Part shown: positions 1 through 6,777 of the stretch, one piece after another | How positions within the stretch are numbered: the first letter of the stretch is position 1 | How the letters are laid out: each line of letters opens with the position of its first letter | Source: CAZLBV01 sp964557845 | Lineage (GTDB): Bacteria > Acidobacteriota > Aminicenantia > Aminicenantales > Aminicenantaceae | Assembly: GCA_964557845.1 (NCBI GenBank) | Contig: CAZLBV010000374.1 | Coordinates: 1-13,491, forward strand | DNA length: 13,491 nucleotides | Reading direction: 5' to 3' | Notes under the pieces: model-generated | The model's input: the letters and a program-made list of their open reading frames with translations, nothing else | What the model was told of the DNA's origin: nothing | Databases searched by the model: none | Translations under genes and position numbers: made by a program

Positions 1-2391
1 TACACTAACATCGAACAGATCAGAGAAACGATCGTGGCCATAAGAGGAGGAGCACCGATCAGACTTAAAGATATAGCCAATGTAGAAGATACTCATCGCC
101 GGATAACCAGGATTACAAGAGTCAATGACCTGCCGGGCATCAGATTGGCTATCTATAAACAGTCCGGTGAGAATACGGTCAATATTGTAGAAGGTGTAAA
201 AAAAGAACTGGAACGAATTCAGCTGGATTATCCTCAATTCAAGTTTATAACCGTAAGGGACAGTGCCAAATACATCAAAGCTGCCATTAATAATGTCGGC
301 TCTTCAGCAATTTATGGAGGCTTGCTGGCAATATTTGTTTTGTTGTTCTTTCTAGTTAATATAAGAAGCACGCTGGTCATTGCTCTATCGATTCCGATCT
401 CAATAATCGCCACTTTTACCCTTATATATTTTAACGGTTTCACCCTGAACGTTATGAGCCTGGGGGGATTGGCTTTGGGCATCGGAATGATGGTGGACAA
501 CTCTATCGTCGTGCTGGAAAACATATTCCGATTGAGGGAGGACGGCTTGGATCTCAGCACGGCATCAGTCAAAGGAGCCAATGAGGTTACCTCAGCCATT
601 ATTGCCAGTACAGTTACCACTTTGATCGTCTTCCTTCCTATGCTTTTCATCCGGGGCGCTGCCGGAATTATGTTTAAACAACTGGCGTATGTCGTTGTCT
701 TTTCTCTGACCTGCTCTCTTATTGTAGCGCTTACACTGGTGCCGATGCTGGCCAGTAAAATCCTTAAAGGTGACAACATCAGTAAACAAAGTTCCGGTTC
801 CCGGATGGCTTTGAAAACCAAACAAATCTTTGTCAATATCGAAAATACCTATAAAAACATTCTCGATTATTGCCTGCATCATAAATTCCTAGTGCTTTCG
901 AGTACAGTCGTTGTGCTGGTGATCAGTATCTTTCTTTTCCGGTTTGTCGGCAGAGAATATATGCCCCAAACCGATGAAGGTGAAGTCAGGATAACGGTGG
1001 AAATGGAAGTTGGGACCAGGTTATCGGTAATGGACCAGAAGCTTAAGGAAGTCATTGCTCAGGTCAAGCAAATGGTTCCGGAGATCGAATCTATAGAAGA
1101 AAGTGCCGGCAGCGGAGGCTGGCGTGGCGGAGCCAATCAGGGAAATATTACCCTGAAACTGGTTCCAAAATCTCTGAGGTCAAGGAGCAGCATGGACATT
1201 GCGGCTGATCTCAGCCGCAAATTGTCGGCAACTCCCGGAGCCATCATCCGCACTAGAGCCTCTGGAGGGATGATGATGTTCGGGATGAGAGGCGGCGGTG
1301 GTGAGGAAAGGCTGCAGATCGAGATCCGTGGTTTCGATATGGAAGTAGCTCAGAGCCTTGCTGTTGAAGTAAAAAAAGTTGTCGAAAATACAAGAGGAGT
1401 AACGGATGTCCGAATTAGCCGGCAAGAGGGGACTCCGGAGCAGCACCTGGTTATCAACAGACAAAAAGCTTCTGACATGAAATTATCAGTCAACCAGATC
1501 GGCGGTTTTATCCAAACAGTTCTATCAGGTTCTCAGGCTAGTCAGTTCCGGGAAGGCGGCCGTGAATACAGGATCTTAGTTAAAGTAAAGGATTCAGAAT
1601 ATCTGGACATCAACGACCTGCTCGACTTGACCATTACCAATTCTGATGGAGAGCAAGTTAGTTTGCGTAATGTGATCGATATAACTAGCGAGCAGGGTCC
1701 CCAGCAGATAGAAAGAAGAGACAGAGAAAGAATAATTAACGTGTCAGCAGAAATTGCAGACCGGGATCTGGGCTCGGTGATCCGTGATGCCCGCCAGAAC
1801 CTAAAGACCATTCCGGTCCCCAGAGATTTTATTATAAGTTTCACCGGTGATTACGAAGAACAGCAAAAAGCCAACCGGGAACTGATGGTCACTATCATAT
1901 TAGCTCTGTTTCTTGTCTATATGATCATGGCCATGCTATATGAATCGCTGCGCGATCCTTTGATAATCATGTTTTGTGTGCCATTGGCCTTAATAGGAGT
2001 GGTCTTGATGCTCTTTCTTACGGGGACAAGCTTAAATGTACAAAGCTACATTGGCATGATCATGCTGGGTGGGATCGTGGTCAATAATGCTATTCTATTG
2101 GTGGACTATACCAACCTGCTTCGTCGCCGGGATGGAATGGAGTTGATGGAAGCCATCAAGGAGGCTGGGAGAAGAAGAATGCGCCCGATCCTGATGACTG
2201 CCTTAACCACCATAGTAGCTATGGTCCCTATGGCTCTTGGTTTGGGAGAAGGAAGCGAAGTCCAATCACCCTTAGCCAGGACGGTTATTGGAGGTCTGAC
2301 CAGCGCCACTTTCATCACTCTGGTAGTCATTCCGGTTGTTTATTCGATTTTTGAACATAGAAGAACGAAAAAGACCGAAGCCAGCTCTTAA
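1..2391 (+). CDS. RND-family multidrug efflux transporter (AcrB/HAE type), 5' part missing
   Basis: This is the inner-membrane pump of a tripartite efflux system, which exports drugs or other amphiphilic compounds using an ion gradient. The frame is open from base 1, so the gene began upstream; the GTG at 34 lies inside the protein. The visible 796 residues start in the porter domain just before TM2, so roughly 240 N-terminal residues are missing by comparison with AcrB. TM4 carries a VDN motif (Asp codon 496-498, Asn 499-501) where AcrB has two aspartates. TM10 carries VNN (codons from 2083) where AcrB has the relay lysine. The RMRPILMT stretch after it is kept. A Gly/Met-rich segment (about 1255-1300) lies in the periplasmic part. 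The C-terminus is short, basic and complete. Membrane-fusion and outer-membrane partners would lie outside the window. The family is certain; the substrate is unknown. Confidence 0.95.
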   Translation, partial: YTNIEQIRETIVAIRGGAPIRLKDIANVEDTHRRITRITRVNDLPGIRLAIYKQSGENTVNIVEGVKKELERIQLDYPQFKFITVRDSAKYIKAAINNVGSSAIYGGLLAIFVLLFFLVNIRSTLVIALSIPISIIATFTLIYFNGFTLNVMSLGGLALGIGMMVDNSIVVLENIFRLREDGLDLSTASVKGANEVTSAIIASTVTTLIVFLPMLFIRGAAGIMFKQLAYVVVFSLTCSLIVALTLVPMLASKILKGDNISKQSSGSRMALKTKQIFVNIENTYKNILDYCLHHKFLVLSSTVVVLVISIFLFRFVGREYMPQTDEGEVRITVEMEVGTRLSVMDQKLKEVIAQVKQMVPEIESIEESAGSGGWRGGANQGNITLKLVPKSLRSRSSMDIAADLSRKLSATPGAIIRTRASGGMMMFGMRGGGGEERLQIEIRGFDMEVAQSLAVEVKKVVENTRGVTDVRISRQEGTPEQHLVINRQKASDMKLSVNQIGGFIQTVLSGSQASQFREGGREYRILVKVKDSEYLDINDLLDLTITNSDGEQVSLRNVIDITSEQGPQQIERRDRERIINVSAEIADRDLGSVIRDARQNLKTIPVPRDFIISFTGDYEEQQKANRELMVTIILALFLVYMIMAMLYESLRDPLIIMFCVPLALIGVVLMLFLTGTSLNVQSYIGMIMLGGIVVNNAILLVDYTNLLRRRDGMELMEAIKEAGRRRMRPILMTALTTIVAMVPMALGLGEGSEVQSPLARTVIGGLTSATFITLVVIPVVYSIFEHRRTKKTEASS

Positions 2392-2479
2392 GAAGTAAAA
2401 ATTCTGAAGAAATTTCTGCCGGCTATAGATAGATAGATTAATTAAAATAATTTGAGGGATCTTCTGGGAGGAGGAATCG

Positions 2480-2507
2480 TTGACTTGGTTTGTTCGGGTG
2501 TGATAAT
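2480..2507 (+). promoter_or_regulatory. Candidate sigma-70 promoter for the DUF202 gene
   Basis: TTGACT at 2480-2485 and GATAAT at 2502-2507 are separated by 16 bases. A TG one base before the -10 gives an extended -10 element. Transcription would start near 2514, about 46 bases before the DUF202 start. It lies between the RND stop and DUF202, so the small gene could be transcribed separately. This is a motif match only. Confidence 0.45.
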
Positions 2508-2559
2508 CTTGTTTTTATAGAGAATAAAGAGTCAGAAAAAATTATCATTAAGACTAGTC

Positions 2560-2922
2560 ATGAGACTTAGAAGAAAACAAAAGAGAGAAACAATATATTC
2601 AATTGATAAAAAAAATCTGATCATTCGCGATCATTTAGCCGCTGATCGAACGGCATTATCAAATGAACGCACATTTTTATCCTATATAAGGACTTCTATA
2701 GCCTTATTTGCCGGTGGTTTTGGGTTAATAAAGTTCATAACAAATTTAGCGTACAACCTCCTTGGTTGGTTTCTTGTTGGTTTAGGAATCATTGTTTTAA
2801 TCATCGGAATTTTGAGGTTTATAAAATTCAACAAAAGCATAAAATCCATCGGTTGTTCGAAAATGTATAAAGTAATTGAACCTGACGATGAGTTGAAAAA
2901 AGAAATAAAAGAAGATAATTAG
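2560..2922 (+). CDS. DUF202 (YidH-like) small inner-membrane protein
   Basis: The 120-residue protein has a charged N-terminal region, then the DUF202 signature: a DRTxLSNERTFLSYIRTSIAL stretch at about residues 29-49. Hydrophobic segments follow at about 44-64 and 68-90, and the tail is lysine/glutamate-rich and presumably cytoplasmic. Family members are small membrane proteins of unknown biochemical role. The ATG at 2560 is the only ATG before the conserved core, but it has no clear Shine-Dalgarno site. The gene is visibly more AT-rich than the RND gene before it. It converges with the ATPase-like gene downstream, with 38 bases between the stops and no clear terminator hairpin. No function can be assigned. 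Confidence 0.8.
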   Translation: MRLRRKQKRETIYSIDKKNLIIRDHLAADRTALSNERTFLSYIRTSIALFAGGFGLIKFITNLAYNLLGWFLVGLGIIVLIIGILRFIKFNKSIKSIGCSKMYKVIEPDDELKKEIKEDN

Positions 2923-2960
2923 ACTGATGAGACACTTGAAGATTTTATACTTTTTTGGCT

Positions 2961-3716
2961 TTAAATTTTAGATATAGCGGGAATAACTCTTTTCCGGCTG
3001 TGATCAGCTACTTTTTTTACTTCCATAAGCGCTCCAGAAGGAATGGGAACTTCAATTTCTCCTGTTTTGAACGGCAGATCTTTTATTCTGAAAATATTCA
3101 TGAATAATCTAAATGGTTCATTCTCGCTTCGGGTCATGATGAGATTATCTGCTGCCTTTTCTAAATGTTCTATATCTTCTCTTTTCGCTGATGTGCTTAT
3201 AGAAAAAAGGTAAGAAAAGGATTTATCATGCGCAATAGTATCTATCATTTGATCCAGTATTTGGTTCTCATAGGTAGGGGAAAAAAGCAGGAGATTTAAG
3301 GCAGAGCCAAAAACTAATATCCCAGGACCCTCTTTTGGTAAAGACATAGTTGCTTTTTCGATTGCTTTAATCCAAATATCCGGTTTTACTACATTGGCCT
3401 TGATCTCATTGGAACTCACTTCTTTGATCCCGCTCAGAGCGACGTCCAACTGGACAAAATAGGAATTATTTTTATACTCTGATAACTCTAAATTCGTTAC
3501 TTTTTTCAAACCGGTGATAATGAATTCCTTATTGGGATATTGGAGGGACATAAACACTACACTCCCTCCTGATCTCAGCCAAACGGCAGCAAAGTGATTC
3601 CCGATCAAAGGCTTTCCTGATCCCCCAGGACCGGAAATTATGGTCGATGTATTCACCAAGATCCCTTCCGGCATTAAATCATCCAACCATTTCACTCCTA
3701 ATTTTACTCTATTCAT
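2961..3716 (-). CDS. KaiC/RAD55-like RecA-fold ATPase homologue with degenerate Walker motifs
   Basis: The protein has 251 residues from the ATG at 3716. That start is preceded by GAGGAG seven bases upstream, and its N-terminus (MNRVKLGVKWLDDLM) matches the usual KaiC-family opening of a GIxxLDELL type. An upstream in-frame start at 3773 adds 19 residues but has poorer support. The P-loop at residues 29-36 reads GPGGSGKP: the Ser/Thr after the lysine, which coordinates Mg-ATP, is proline. The Walker B strand (ILVFGS, residues 133-138) has glycine where the family has aspartate. Family members bind and hydrolyse ATP and often act in signalling; this one probably hydrolyses poorly or not at all. 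A TATAAT-like element on the minus strand at 3798-3803 could be its -10, but no good -35 accompanies it. It is 279 bases from the redox cluster and probably separately transcribed. Confidence 0.75.
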   Translation of the reverse strand: MNRVKLGVKWLDDLMPEGILVNTSTIISGPGGSGKPLIGNHFAAVWLRSGGSVVFMSLQYPNKEFIITGLKKVTNLELSEYKNNSYFVQLDVALSGIKEVSSNEIKANVVKPDIWIKAIEKATMSLPKEGPGILVFGSALNLLLFSPTYENQILDQMIDTIAHDKSFSYLFSISTSAKREDIEHLEKAADNLIMTRSENEPFRLFMNIFRIKDLPFKTGEIEVPIPSGALMEVKKVADHSRKRVIPAISKI

Positions 3717-3889
3717 CTTAATGCTCCTCTTTAAGAAGATTCCTATTATTCTTTCGTTATCCTTTCCATTCAATTCTCATACTTTGACTCTAAATATATT
3801 ATACTCCACCTGTAAAACACACCTGACTTCACCAGAATACTTTTTTATGGCAGATCTAGAATTTAAGGAATTATAATGCTTAGGGAAGG

Positions 3890-3907
3890 CGGAATTAAGC
3901 AATTCCG
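3890..3907. repeat. Short inverted repeat downstream of the redox cluster
   Basis: CGGAATT (3890-3896) and AATTCCG (3901-3907) are perfectly complementary around a 4-base loop, giving a 7-bp hairpin about 90 bases past the last stop of the minus-strand cluster. Neither strand has a T-run directly after it, so it is not a typical intrinsic terminator. It could still stabilise the 3' end of the transcript. The rest of 3717-3995 is AT-rich and shows no gene. Confidence 0.3.
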
Positions 3908-3995
3908 GCTGATATTGTCATGCTAGCAGATGTTTTACCAGTTCTTCCTTTTTTCGCTTGAAACTTCTATTTTAGAAATATGGGCCTTCTTTCTA

Positions 3996-5045
3996 TCACG
4001 TTAAGTAATTTTTTATCTTTTCTTCTAAAACATCTTGCGGCATGGCACCGATGATAGAATCAACATATTTCCCGGATTTAAATACCAGCAGAGCAGGAAT
4101 TGACATAATGCTGAAACGCTCGGCGATTTCTCTATTTTCGTCTATATTCAATTTTGCAAAAGCAATTTTCCCTGTATATTTCTTAGCCAAATTCTCAATT
4201 ATGGGATGGATCATAAGACAGGGAGTACACCATTCTGCCCAACAATCGATGACCATAAACTGATATTTCTTGATGGCTTCATCGAAATTGGCAGTGCTTA
4301 AAAACAAAGGATAATCCGGTCTGTCCACGAGAGCTCTTTTTTTCTTTTCTTCTTCTTCCATTTCAGCAAGGAGAGCGTCAGAATTCGATGATCCATGAAC
4401 AATAAGTTGATAGAGAAGTTTTTCTTTAGAGATCGATCCTGAGAGCTGAGATTCTTTTTCTTCGTTGATCAAAACAAATGGTAAAGACAGTATTTTGGAG
4501 ACTTTTCCCTTTTTTACTGCTTCTTCGATCTCGATGGCCCGGCTCACAATTCTGATGGGAAGTTCAACCGCTATTTGATTGCTCAAAAGGACAGCCTGGC
4601 TGGAAGCAGGAGAATCTAAGCTGAAATAAGTCTCAATAAGCACATTTTTGTCTATATTCTTCAACCTCTCTCTAAAAGAATCATCCAGACCACTTTTCCC
4701 TTGAGAAATTAAAGAGATGGTCTCAAAAAAAGCACCTGCTACATGACCGGCAGGAGCTCCCCAGAATTGAATGGAATAACCACTGTTTTTACCTATAACA
4801 ATGGTAGGAGAAAAGGATAAATCTAATTTTTTGGCACTTTCATCGCTGAAGCTCAAATATTCTGCTTTTATTTTAGTATTAACTTGAGAAAGATCTCTTA
4901 CCAAGTCTTTACTGAATTGACTATACTGAGGATCTTCACCGCTGACAATGATGTCCCTAGTGAAGACCTTCATATCCACATCCTCTATTAACTCCTGACT
5001 ATACTTTTTCTCTAGAAAAGCTCTTGTTTGTGAATCAAATAACAT
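3996..5045 (-). CDS. Thioredoxin fused to a cysteine-free tandem thioredoxin-fold (PDO/AhpF-N-like) domain
   Basis: This 349-residue protein has two parts. Residues 1 to about 220 resemble the two-fold module of archaeal protein disulfide oxidoreductases and the AhpF N-terminus, shown by the WGAPAG stretch (95-100) and the ETYFSL strand (138-143) before the usual active site. There the expected CPxC is S145-P-A-S148, and the first fold also lacks cysteines. After a charged linker (228-240), residues 245-349 form a true thioredoxin with WCTPC (Cys273, Cys276) and cis-Pro317. The only other cysteine is Cys268. The thioredoxin should do dithiol-disulfide exchange; the N-terminal part probably binds a partner without redox chemistry of its own. 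The start has AAGGAG about 10 bases upstream. It lies 38 bases after hdrB and is probably the last gene of the operon. It is cytoplasmic, as no signal peptide is seen. Confidence 0.85.
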   Translation of the reverse strand: MLFDSQTRAFLEKKYSQELIEDVDMKVFTRDIIVSGEDPQYSQFSKDLVRDLSQVNTKIKAEYLSFSDESAKKLDLSFSPTIVIGKNSGYSIQFWGAPAGHVAGAFFETISLISQGKSGLDDSFRERLKNIDKNVLIETYFSLDSPASSQAVLLSNQIAVELPIRIVSRAIEIEEAVKKGKVSKILSLPFVLINEEKESQLSGSISKEKLLYQLIVHGSSNSDALLAEMEEEEKKKRALVDRPDYPLFLSTANFDEAIKKYQFMVIDCWAEWCTPCLMIHPIIENLAKKYTGKIAFAKLNIDENREIAERFSIMSIPALLVFKSGKYVDSIIGAMPQDVLEEKIKNYLT

Positions 5046-5083
5046 GCTTTATTTTCTCCTTCCATATTTGAATATCAATTTTT

Positions 5084-5983
5084 TCAAACCTCTGTGTTTA
5101 TTCCAGCCTTAGCAAGAAGATTTTCCGGATAAATCGTGTTCAAATCCAGACCCAGATCACTTTTTGGGTCACCGCCTAAGGCTAAACCAAGAAGCTGGGG
5201 ATAAAGAATAACTGGAACATTGTATTGTTTTTCTAATTTTTTATTTATCTCTTTTTGTTGTTCGCTGTACATAAGATAACAGGTTTGACACTGAACTACC
5301 AAACAATCTATATCGCGCGCCGTTAAATTATTGAGTTTTTTCTGCACCAGATAAAATGCTGCTTCCCTGGTAACAGGGAAGCTTTTTCCTCCACAGCACA
5401 AATTAAGAGTCTCGTAAGATACAGGTGAAGGACCTGCTGCAGAGATAAGGTGATGAAGCGTACTTGGATTTTCTGGGTCATCAAATCCCTCAAATGCAGA
5501 TTTCGGCTTTAAGTAATGACATCCATAATGAGGGGCAGCTCGAAGTCTTGATAAATCTATTTTTATCTTACTTTTTATTTTCTCTATACCTATATCCTGA
5601 TATAAAACTCTCGAAATATGTTTCACCCTAGTATTTCCCTTATATTCTAATCCCACAGTTTTCAATCTATTATTCACTCTGTCTCTCGTCGATTGATTCT
5701 TTAGCTTTTCCACAGCTTCCGCCAAATGTCCGGTACAGGCAGCACAAAGGGTGAGGATATCCAATCCTTGAGCTTCAGCATAAGCCAAGTTCAATGCTGC
5801 CAATAACAATCCTGCTTCCTGACTTAAATTGACCTGATTTATTCCACAGCAGACGAAATCTTCAATATCCACAAGCTCTATCCCCAACTCTCTGCATACC
5901 CATCGGGAAGAGATTTCATATTGAATGACTTGGGTCGGAGTGGTGCAGCCTAGAAATAAAGCATATCTATTCATCATCATCAT
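5084..5983 (-). CDS. hdrB: Heterodisulfide reductase subunit B-like protein (HdrB, two CCG domains)
   Basis: HdrB carries the disulfide-reducing site of the HdrABC complex, in which each CCG motif holds cysteines of a noncubane [4Fe-4S] cluster. Both CCG motifs are complete: Cys13, Cys45-Cys46, Cys80, Cys83, and then Cys155, Cys196-Cys197, Cys232, Cys235. The 299-residue length is normal for HdrB. In methanogens the substrate is CoM-S-S-CoB; a bacterium like this is unlikely to make those cofactors, so the real disulfide is unknown. The start is a run of four ATG codons (5983 to 5972) that overlaps the hdrC stop, and there is no good Shine-Dalgarno site, so translation probably depends on hdrC. 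Any of the four could initiate. The intact cysteine set argues for an active enzyme. Confidence 0.92.
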   Translation of the reverse strand: MMMMNRYALFLGCTTPTQVIQYEISSRWVCRELGIELVDIEDFVCCGINQVNLSQEAGLLLAALNLAYAEAQGLDILTLCAACTGHLAEAVEKLKNQSTRDRVNNRLKTVGLEYKGNTRVKHISRVLYQDIGIEKIKSKIKIDLSRLRAAPHYGCHYLKPKSAFEGFDDPENPSTLHHLISAAGPSPVSYETLNLCCGGKSFPVTREAAFYLVQKKLNNLTARDIDCLVVQCQTCYLMYSEQQKEINKKLEKQYNVPVILYPQLLGLALGGDPKSDLGLDLNTIYPENLLAKAGINTEV

Positions 5984-6500
5984 TTTTATCTAAAATTTTA
6001 TCAAGTCCAACTAACTCAATAAGTTTTTTAACCTTTTTTCTGTCGCTTTTTAAAACAGGAAGAGAACGGGCTCTTCTTTTCGCCGCCAAATCTCTGTCCA
6101 CTTGGAATATTAAACCTGTGCGCATAATCTGTTGCGTTTGCTTGACCCACGGAGAAGGAGCATAACCTTGCTCTGCAGCCATATTTTTCAAAACATTCAA
6201 TATATTAAAGAATTTTACATTCTGGGGACACCTATTCTCGCAATTGTGACAGGTCACACAGTACCAGATAAAGGGGCTGCTCAAGACTTCGTTTCTCATT
6301 CCCAACTTCACCATTTTAGCCAATTTTCTAGGGCTGTATTCAGGAAATATTTCATGAATAGGGCATCCGGCCGTGCAGGTTCCACAAGCAAAGCAAGCAT
6401 TTAATCCTTGAGCCCCTTCATGTTTCAAAACTTCTGATCTAAAGTTCGGATCAAGGTCTTCCACTCGAACCACTCCTCTGCTCTCTTGTCCCTGACTCAT
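5967..6500 (-). CDS. hdrC: Heterodisulfide reductase subunit C-like protein (HdrC, two [4Fe-4S])
   Basis: HdrC is the small ferredoxin-like subunit that passes electrons from HdrA to HdrB. From the ATG at 6500 it has 177 residues. Two [4Fe-4S] motifs are complete: Cys36, Cys39, Cys42, Cys46-Pro and Cys81, Cys84, Cys87, Cys91-Pro. The C-terminus is basic and then acidic, ending in three aspartates and a glutamate. I chose 6500 over the in-frame TTG at 6518 because it is an ATG with GGGAAG upstream and sits one base after the stop of the preceding gene. Its end overlaps hdrB by 17 bases. No membrane segment is seen, so this is the soluble HdrC type rather than an HdrE/DsrM-linked form. Confidence 0.92.
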   Translation of the reverse strand: MSQGQESRGVVRVEDLDPNFRSEVLKHEGAQGLNACFACGTCTAGCPIHEIFPEYSPRKLAKMVKLGMRNEVLSSPFIWYCVTCHNCENRCPQNVKFFNILNVLKNMAAEQGYAPSPWVKQTQQIMRTGLIFQVDRDLAAKRRARSLPVLKSDRKKVKKLIELVGLDKILDKNDDDE

Positions 6501-6501
6501 T

Positions 6502-6771
6502 TCAATCTTCCCTTTCAAGTTCCTCCAAAACTGCTTCCCTTAATGCTTCTCTCTTGGGGACATTAACAAATTTAAGCACACCATTAATAGCAATAGCCGG
6601 AACCGACATCACCCCGTATTGGGCTGCCCTTGTGGTGTCAAGAGTAATATCAACTTCTTCCACAGTTAACCTGTCTCCGAATTCATCGGACAATTCTTCA
6701 AGCATCTCTTTGACCGCAGGACACCCCACACATCCAGGAGACATGAACTCTTCCACATAGACTTCTTCCAT
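6502..6771 (-). CDS. Small thioredoxin-fold protein with CVGC active site
   Basis: The 89-residue protein matches the small thioredoxin/glutaredoxin-like class. It begins with a beta strand, then SPGC14-V-G-C17-P at the start of the first helix, and has the cis-proline loop VMSVP58A before the strand AIAING. It should catalyse dithiol-disulfide exchange in the cytoplasm. The site differs from the CGPC/CTPC of general thioredoxins. The gene lies between hdrA and hdrC: it starts 6 bases after the hdrA stop, its Shine-Dalgarno site GGAGG overlaps the last glycine codons of hdrA, and its TGA is one base before the hdrC ATG. This tight coupling suggests matched expression with the Hdr subunits and a role as electron donor, acceptor or substrate of that complex, which is an inference. 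Confidence 0.88.
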   Translation of the reverse strand: MEEVYVEEFMSPGCVGCPAVKEMLEELSDEFGDRLTVEEVDITLDTTRAAQYGVMSVPAIAINGVLKFVNVPKREALREAVLEELERED

Positions 6772-6777
6772 AATAAC

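Noticed and set aside
312..2330. Several minus-strand open frames opposite the RND gene
   Set aside because: They lie wholly inside a clear RND coding frame, show no recognisable motif and are antisense shadows.
2424..2438. AGAT tetranucleotide repeat after the RND gene as a phase-variable tract
   Set aside because: Only about three units, outside any coding region and not between promoter elements, so there is little reason to expect switching.
3640..3876. A 78-codon plus-strand frame over the ATPase-like gene start
   Set aside because: Half of it is antisense to the KaiC-like N-terminus, and the rest is low-complexity AT-rich sequence without a ribosome site.
6501..6518. TTG start of hdrC at 6518
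   Set aside because: The ATG at 6500 is better placed, has a purine-rich site upstream and fits the junction with the preceding gene.
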